Assembly (NCBI GenBank): GCA_900316625.1
Contig: ONDO01000018.1
Location: 1-34,391 of the forward strand
Direction: 5' to 3'
From: an uncultured Lachnospiraceae bacterium
Lineage (GTDB): Bacteria > Bacillota > Clostridia > Lachnospirales > Lachnospiraceae
DNA: 34,391 nucleotides
Part shown: piece by piece, positions 30,881-34,391 of the stretch
Numbering within the stretch: position 1 is the first letter of the stretch
Layout of the letters: the number at the start of each line of letters is the position of its first letter
The notes under the pieces: model-generated
What the model saw: only the letters and a program-made list of their open reading frames with translations
Database searches by the model: none
Told to the model about the DNA's origin: nothing
Program-made: the position numbers and the translations under genes

Positions 30881-31750
30881 ATGTACAGATTAGACAGAGA
30901 CCATGTGAAAGAGGTCTTTAAAACATACACCGATGCTTACGATTCATCGGATCCTAAGATTGCGCTGAAGATCGAGCATACCTACCATGTGGCTGAGGTC
31001 GCAGACCAGATTGCGATGTCGCTGAACTTCTCGAAGGAGGATCAGGATCTGGCATGGCTTCTGGGCATGCTGCATGATATAGGAAGATTCGAGCAGGTAA
31101 GACGCTACGGGACTTTTATCGATGCGAAGTCCATTGCCCATGCTCTTATGAGTTGTCAGGTGCTCTTCCCGGAAGCTTACCAGGTAAAGGAGCATTTCTT
31201 CGATGAGATGCCGAACGGCAGGATGGGCAGAGTGGAAGATTATCTGAAGGGTATGGCTGAGGAGGCTTGTCCTAAGGACTGGCCCCAACTGATCCACAAT
31301 GCAATCTCCCTTCATTCCGCTTTCCGTCTTCCAAAGGATCAGCCTGAGAGGGAGAGGCTCTTCTCCAGTATTCTTAGGGATGCCGATAAGGTGGATATCT
31401 TCCGTGTGAATATCGAGACTCCCCTTACAGATATTATAAATTGTACGGAAGAAGAGATTCGCTGTAGTGATACTTCACCTGCAGTGGAAGAGGCGATGAA
31501 GGAGCACCATGTAGTGCAAAGAAGAGCGGATTACATCATGACGGCAGCGGACCATATCGCATCACATGTATGTCTTGCTTTTGAACTGACTTTCCCCAAG
31601 AGCAGAGAGATTGCCATGGAGCAAGGATATCTGAAACAACTGCTGGAGTTCCGAAATGAGAGCAGGGTGACCTGTGATCTCATGGAGAAAATGGAGAGAG
31701 AAGTTGAGAATTACTTCGCGCAGCATGCAAACGATATTATCTACTTCTAA
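30881..31750 (+). CDS. HD-domain phosphohydrolase
   Basis: This is a metal-dependent phosphohydrolase of the HD superfamily, 289 residues. Metal ligands are His33 (IEHTYHVAEVA), His65-Asp66 (LGMLHDIGRFEQ) and the later Asp in ILRDADKVDIF. An LHSAFRLPKD segment may add a further His. The substrate is unknown, with a nucleotide or signalling nucleotide possible. It is the last gene of the maf operon, with a strong terminator 70 nt beyond. Confidence 0.88.
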   Translation: MYRLDRDHVKEVFKTYTDAYDSSDPKIALKIEHTYHVAEVADQIAMSLNFSKEDQDLAWLLGMLHDIGRFEQVRRYGTFIDAKSIAHALMSCQVLFPEAYQVKEHFFDEMPNGRMGRVEDYLKGMAEEACPKDWPQLIHNAISLHSAFRLPKDQPERERLFSSILRDADKVDIFRVNIETPLTDIINCTEEEIRCSDTSPAVEEAMKEHHVVQRRADYIMTAADHIASHVCLAFELTFPKSREIAMEQGYLKQLLEFRNESRVTCDLMEKMEREVENYFAQHANDIIYF

Positions 31751-31819
31751 ATGTAATGAAAAAATGTAATAACAAAATGTGTTTTATACAACATCTTGTG
31801 GTCTGCATTGTGTTAGAAT

Positions 31820-31874
31820 TACCTCAGGACGATTGCCGTAGATCTGCGGTGAATGGTCCGGAGGTATTTTTTTT
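31820..31874 (+). terminator. Terminator of the maf-HD operon
   Basis: TACCTC..GGAC pairs with GGTCC..GAGGTA in a long, slightly mismatched stem with an inner CCG/CGG pairing, followed by eight or more T. Confidence 0.88.
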
Positions 31875-32009
31875 GAAAAAGTTGTATGCAAACGATGCAT
31901 CCTAAGATGAGATTGGTATTTTTTAAAAAGTGCCATTTTATGCGACCTTTTCGATGATAATTTGTGCATTTTTGTAAAACTGTATACAATCTTGCACTTC
32001 TTTACAAAC

Positions 32010-32027
32010 ATGTGAAAAAATTAACAC
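32010..32027. promoter_or_regulatory. Rex-like redox operator upstream of pflB
   Basis: TGTGAA-AAAA-TTAACA matches the half-site layout of Rex sites (TTGTGAA/TTGTTAA, four-base A/T spacer, inverted copy) with one internal asymmetry and only the outermost pair lost. Rex senses NADH/NAD+ and controls fermentation genes in Gram-positive anaerobes. No rex gene is in the window, so the link is inferred. Confidence 0.6.
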
Positions 32028-32119
32028 TGTTAGTATTGCCAAACAATCATTCCTAATGTATGATTGTCGAAGTTAGAAAAGAAACACTAAATATAGTTTT
32101 ATACGAGGAGAGAGTGAAA

Positions 32120-34366
32120 GTGAGAGAAGAATGGCGCAGCTTTAAAGGCACTCATTGGACAGATGGTGTAGATGTCCGTGACTTCATTCAGCAGAACTAC
32201 ACCCAGTACGACGGAGATGAGAGCTTCCTTGCAGGCCCCACCGACGCTACGGATAAGCTCTGGGGCAGACTTCAGGAGCTCCAGAAGGAAGAACGTGCAC
32301 ATAAGGGCGTTCTCGATATGGAGACCAAGATTGTATCTGACATAGATGCATATGGTCCCGGATATATTGATGAGTCCATGAAGGATCTCGAAAAGGTTGT
32401 TGGTCTTCAGACGGACAAGCCCCTGAAGAGAGCATTCATGCCTTACGGCGGAATCAAGATGGCAGAAGAATCCTGCAAGATGTATGGATATGAGCCGGAT
32501 CCTGAACTTCACAAGATTTTCACCGAGTACCACAAGACGCATAACCAGGGTGTATTCGATGCTTACACTCCTGAGATGAAGCTTGCACGTCACTCCAAGA
32601 TCATTACCGGTCTTCCTGATACTTATGGCCGTGGACGTATCGTCGGCGACTACAGAAGAGTTGCTCTCTATGGTATTGATTACCTGATCGAGCAGAAGCA
32701 GGATGACTTCAATAACTGTGGCGATGGCAGCATGTACGATGAGATCATCCGTCAGAGAGAAGAGCTCGCCGATCAGATCCGTGCTCTTCGTAAGATGAAG
32801 AAGATGGCTGAGTCTTATGGCTTCGACATCTCCAAGCCCGCTAAGAACGCACGTGAAGCATTCCAGTGGCTCTACTTCGGTTACCTTGCAGCTGTTAAGT
32901 CTCAGAACGGTGCTGCAATGTCTGTTGGTCGTGTATCAACCTTCCTCGATATCTATATCGAGCGTGACCTGAAGGAAGGTACTCTTACCGAGACCGAGGC
33001 GCAGGAACTGGTTGACCACATGGTAATGAAGTTCCGTATGGTTAAGTTCGCTCGTATCGAGTCCTATAACAACCTCTTCTCCGGTGATCCCGTATGGGCT
33101 ACCCTTGAAGTCGGTGGACTTGGTGGTGACGGACGTCATATGGTAACCAAGAACGACTATCGTTTCTTACATACTCTTGAAAACATGGGACCTTCTCCGG
33201 AACCCAACCTTACTGTTCTCTACTCCAGGAGACTGCCTGAGAACTTCCGTCGTTATGCTGCTAAGATCTCCATCGATACCAGCTCCATCCAGTATGAGAA
33301 CGATGATGTAATGCGTCCGATCTGGGGCGATGATTACAGCATCTGCTGCTGTGTATCTGCTACCCAGACCGGTAAGGAGATGCAGTTCTTCGGCGCACGT
33401 GCAAACCTTGCTAAGTGCCTTCTCTACGCTATCAATGGTGGTGTCGATGAGAAGAACAAGATGCAGGTAGGCCCTGAGTACAAACCCATCACTTCCGATG
33501 TCCTTGACTTCGATGAAGTTATGGAGAAGTACGACAAGATGATGGATTGGCTTGCAGGTCTCTATGTAAACACCCTGAACCTGATTCAGTATATGCATGA
33601 CAAGTACTACTATGAGGCAGCTGAGATGGCACTCATCGATACCGATGTTCGCCGTACCTTCGCTACCGGTATTGCAGGTTTCTCTCATGTAATCGACTCC
33701 CTGTCCGCTATCAAGTACGCTACCGTACATGTAGAGCGTGATGAGGATGGACTTGCAGTAGGTTACAAGATCGATGGTGACTTCCCTCGTTACGGTAACG
33801 ATGATGACCGTGCAGATGAGATCGGTGTATGGCTCTTAAAGACCTTCATGAAGAAGCTCACCAAGTTCCATACTTATCGTAATTCTGAGCCTACCACCTC
33901 TATCCTTACCATTACTTCCAACGTAGTATACGGTAAGAACACTGGTATGCTCCCTGACGGACGTGAGGCTTGGACTCCTCTTAGCCCCGGAGCCAACCCC
34001 TCTTACGGCGCAGAGACCAGCGGTCTTCTTGCTTCCCTCAACTCTGTTGCTAAGATTCCTTACGAGTATGCACTCGACGGTATCTCCAACACCCAGTCCA
34101 TGAACCCTGAGGCGCTTGGAAACAGCGAAGATGAGCGTATCACCAACCTGGTATCCGCCCTTGACGGTTACTTCATGAATGGTGCTCATCACCTTAACGT
34201 TAACGTATTTGGCCGTGAGAAGCTCATCGATGCGATGAACCACCCCGAAAAGCCTGAGTACGCTAACTTCACCATCCGTGTATCCGGATACGCAGTTAAG
34301 TTCATCGACCTTACCAAGGAACAGCAGATGGACGTAATCAGCCGTACCTTCCACGAGAAGATGTAA
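32120..34366 (+). CDS. pflB: Pyruvate formate-lyase (formate C-acetyltransferase)
   Basis: It converts pyruvate and CoA to acetyl-CoA and formate by a glycyl-radical mechanism, central to anaerobic sugar fermentation. The frame is open from 32060, but the GTG at 32120 has GAGGAG nine bases upstream and gives the family start [13 protein letters not shown], so 748 residues. The active-site Cys pair is at 410-411 in [10 protein letters not shown], with an extra Cys at 409, and the radical Gly is at 723 in RVSGYAV, 26 residues from the C-terminus. The ending [11 protein letters not shown] is typical. pflA, the activating enzyme, would be expected downstream, outside the window. Confidence 0.97.
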   Translation: MREEWRSFKGTHWTDGVDVRDFIQQNYTQYDGDESFLAGPTDATDKLWGRLQELQKEERAHKGVLDMETKIVSDIDAYGPGYIDESMKDLEKVVGLQTDKPLKRAFMPYGGIKMAEESCKMYGYEPDPELHKIFTEYHKTHNQGVFDAYTPEMKLARHSKIITGLPDTYGRGRIVGDYRRVALYGIDYLIEQKQDDFNNCGDGSMYDEIIRQREELADQIRALRKMKKMAESYGFDISKPAKNAREAFQWLYFGYLAAVKSQNGAAMSVGRVSTFLDIYIERDLKEGTLTETEAQELVDHMVMKFRMVKFARIESYNNLFSGDPVWATLEVGGLGGDGRHMVTKNDYRFLHTLENMGPSPEPNLTVLYSRRLPENFRRYAAKISIDTSSIQYENDDVMRPIWGDDYSICCCVSATQTGKEMQFFGARANLAKCLLYAINGGVDEKNKMQVGPEYKPITSDVLDFDEVMEKYDKMMDWLAGLYVNTLNLIQYMHDKYYYEAAEMALIDTDVRRTFATGIAGFSHVIDSLSAIKYATVHVERDEDGLAVGYKIDGDFPRYGNDDDRADEIGVWLLKTFMKKLTKFHTYRNSEPTTSILTITSNVVYGKNTGMLPDGREAWTPLSPGANPSYGAETSGLLASLNSVAKIPYEYALDGISNTQSMNPEALGNSEDERITNLVSALDGYFMNGAHHLNVNVFGREKLIDAMNHPEKPEYANFTIRVSGYAVKFIDLTKEQQMDVISRTFHEKM

Positions 34367-34391
34367 TTCATTCGTGACTGATTGAGTCTCC

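Larger units (their letters stand above)
31751..32119. other. 369 bp leader region upstream of pflB
   Basis: AT-rich. It holds the terminator of the maf operon (31820-31874), a stretch of about 130 bp without visible features, and a Rex-like palindrome (32010-32027). I see no ORF with a plausible start apart from the in-frame extension of pflB, and no confident -35/-10 pair. Confidence 0.5.

Noticed and set aside
32060-32119. Upstream ATG start for pflB
   Set aside because: It has no ribosome binding site, and the added 20 residues have no family counterpart. The GTG at 32120 has GAGGAG and gives the standard N-terminus.

Overview
The window reads as chromosomal DNA from an anaerobic Gram-positive bacterium of the Lachnospiraceae type (Clostridia). 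This is an inference from gene content: a glycyl-radical pyruvate formate-lyase, a lipoprotein-type sugar ABC importer without its own ATPase, ECF-type vitamin uptake, type III pantothenate kinase, strong GGAGG-like ribosome binding sites and several TTG/GTG starts. An Oribacterium-like genus is possible, but I cannot settle it from sequence alone. I see no tRNA, rRNA, CRISPR array, phage or insertion sequence.

Region 1 (14-7,850, leftward) is a raffinose/sucrose-type oligosaccharide operon. Its order is solute-binding lipoprotein, two permeases, intracellular GH32 fructosidase, LacI-family repressor and GH36 alpha-galactosidase. Its promoter overlaps a 16-18 bp palindrome (7819-7836). Region 2 (18,362-21,168, rightward) is a second sugar locus, a P-loop kinase of unknown substrate followed by a GH13_18 sucrose-phosphorylase-like enzyme. 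It is headed by a perfect 24 bp version of the same palindrome. In both promoters the -35 hexamer begins exactly 2.5 bp from the palindrome centre and the -10 follows after 17 bp. The two loci, about 10.5 kb apart, therefore look like one regulon: import, removal of galactose, then hydrolysis or phosphorolysis of the sucrose part.

Region 3 (8,091-14,793) is mostly housekeeping: a cytidylate-kinase-like protein, coaX and coaBC of coenzyme A synthesis, an L,D-transpeptidase, cytidine deaminase, an SPFH protein and a dihydrouridine synthase. Region 4 (14,830-16,020) is a cobalamin-riboswitch operon encoding a membrane-anchored transcobalamin-like (DUF4430) protein and an ECF S component, so it is probably a B12 uptake unit. 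Next come a LysR regulator and a two-cluster ferredoxin with an internal GCPGSR repeat.

Region 5 (21,213-31,874) holds a second SPFH protein, an acidic lipoprotein, a Crp/Fnr regulator, two tandem HypB-type GTPases followed by an MntP exporter, an AMP-forming ligase, a BirA-like protein with altered active-site motifs, an EamA transporter, and a maf/small-protein/HD-domain operon. Three unrelated tandem arrays (13, 20 and 37-38 bp units) lie in intergenic gaps between 23.0 and 28.1 kb. Region 6 (31,874-34,366) is pflB behind a Rex-like operator. The window ends just after it.

The strongest candidates for something new are the two-locus operator with its unassigned kinase, the B12 riboswitch/transcobalamin-like/ECF pair, the twin HypB genes, and the divergent BirA.
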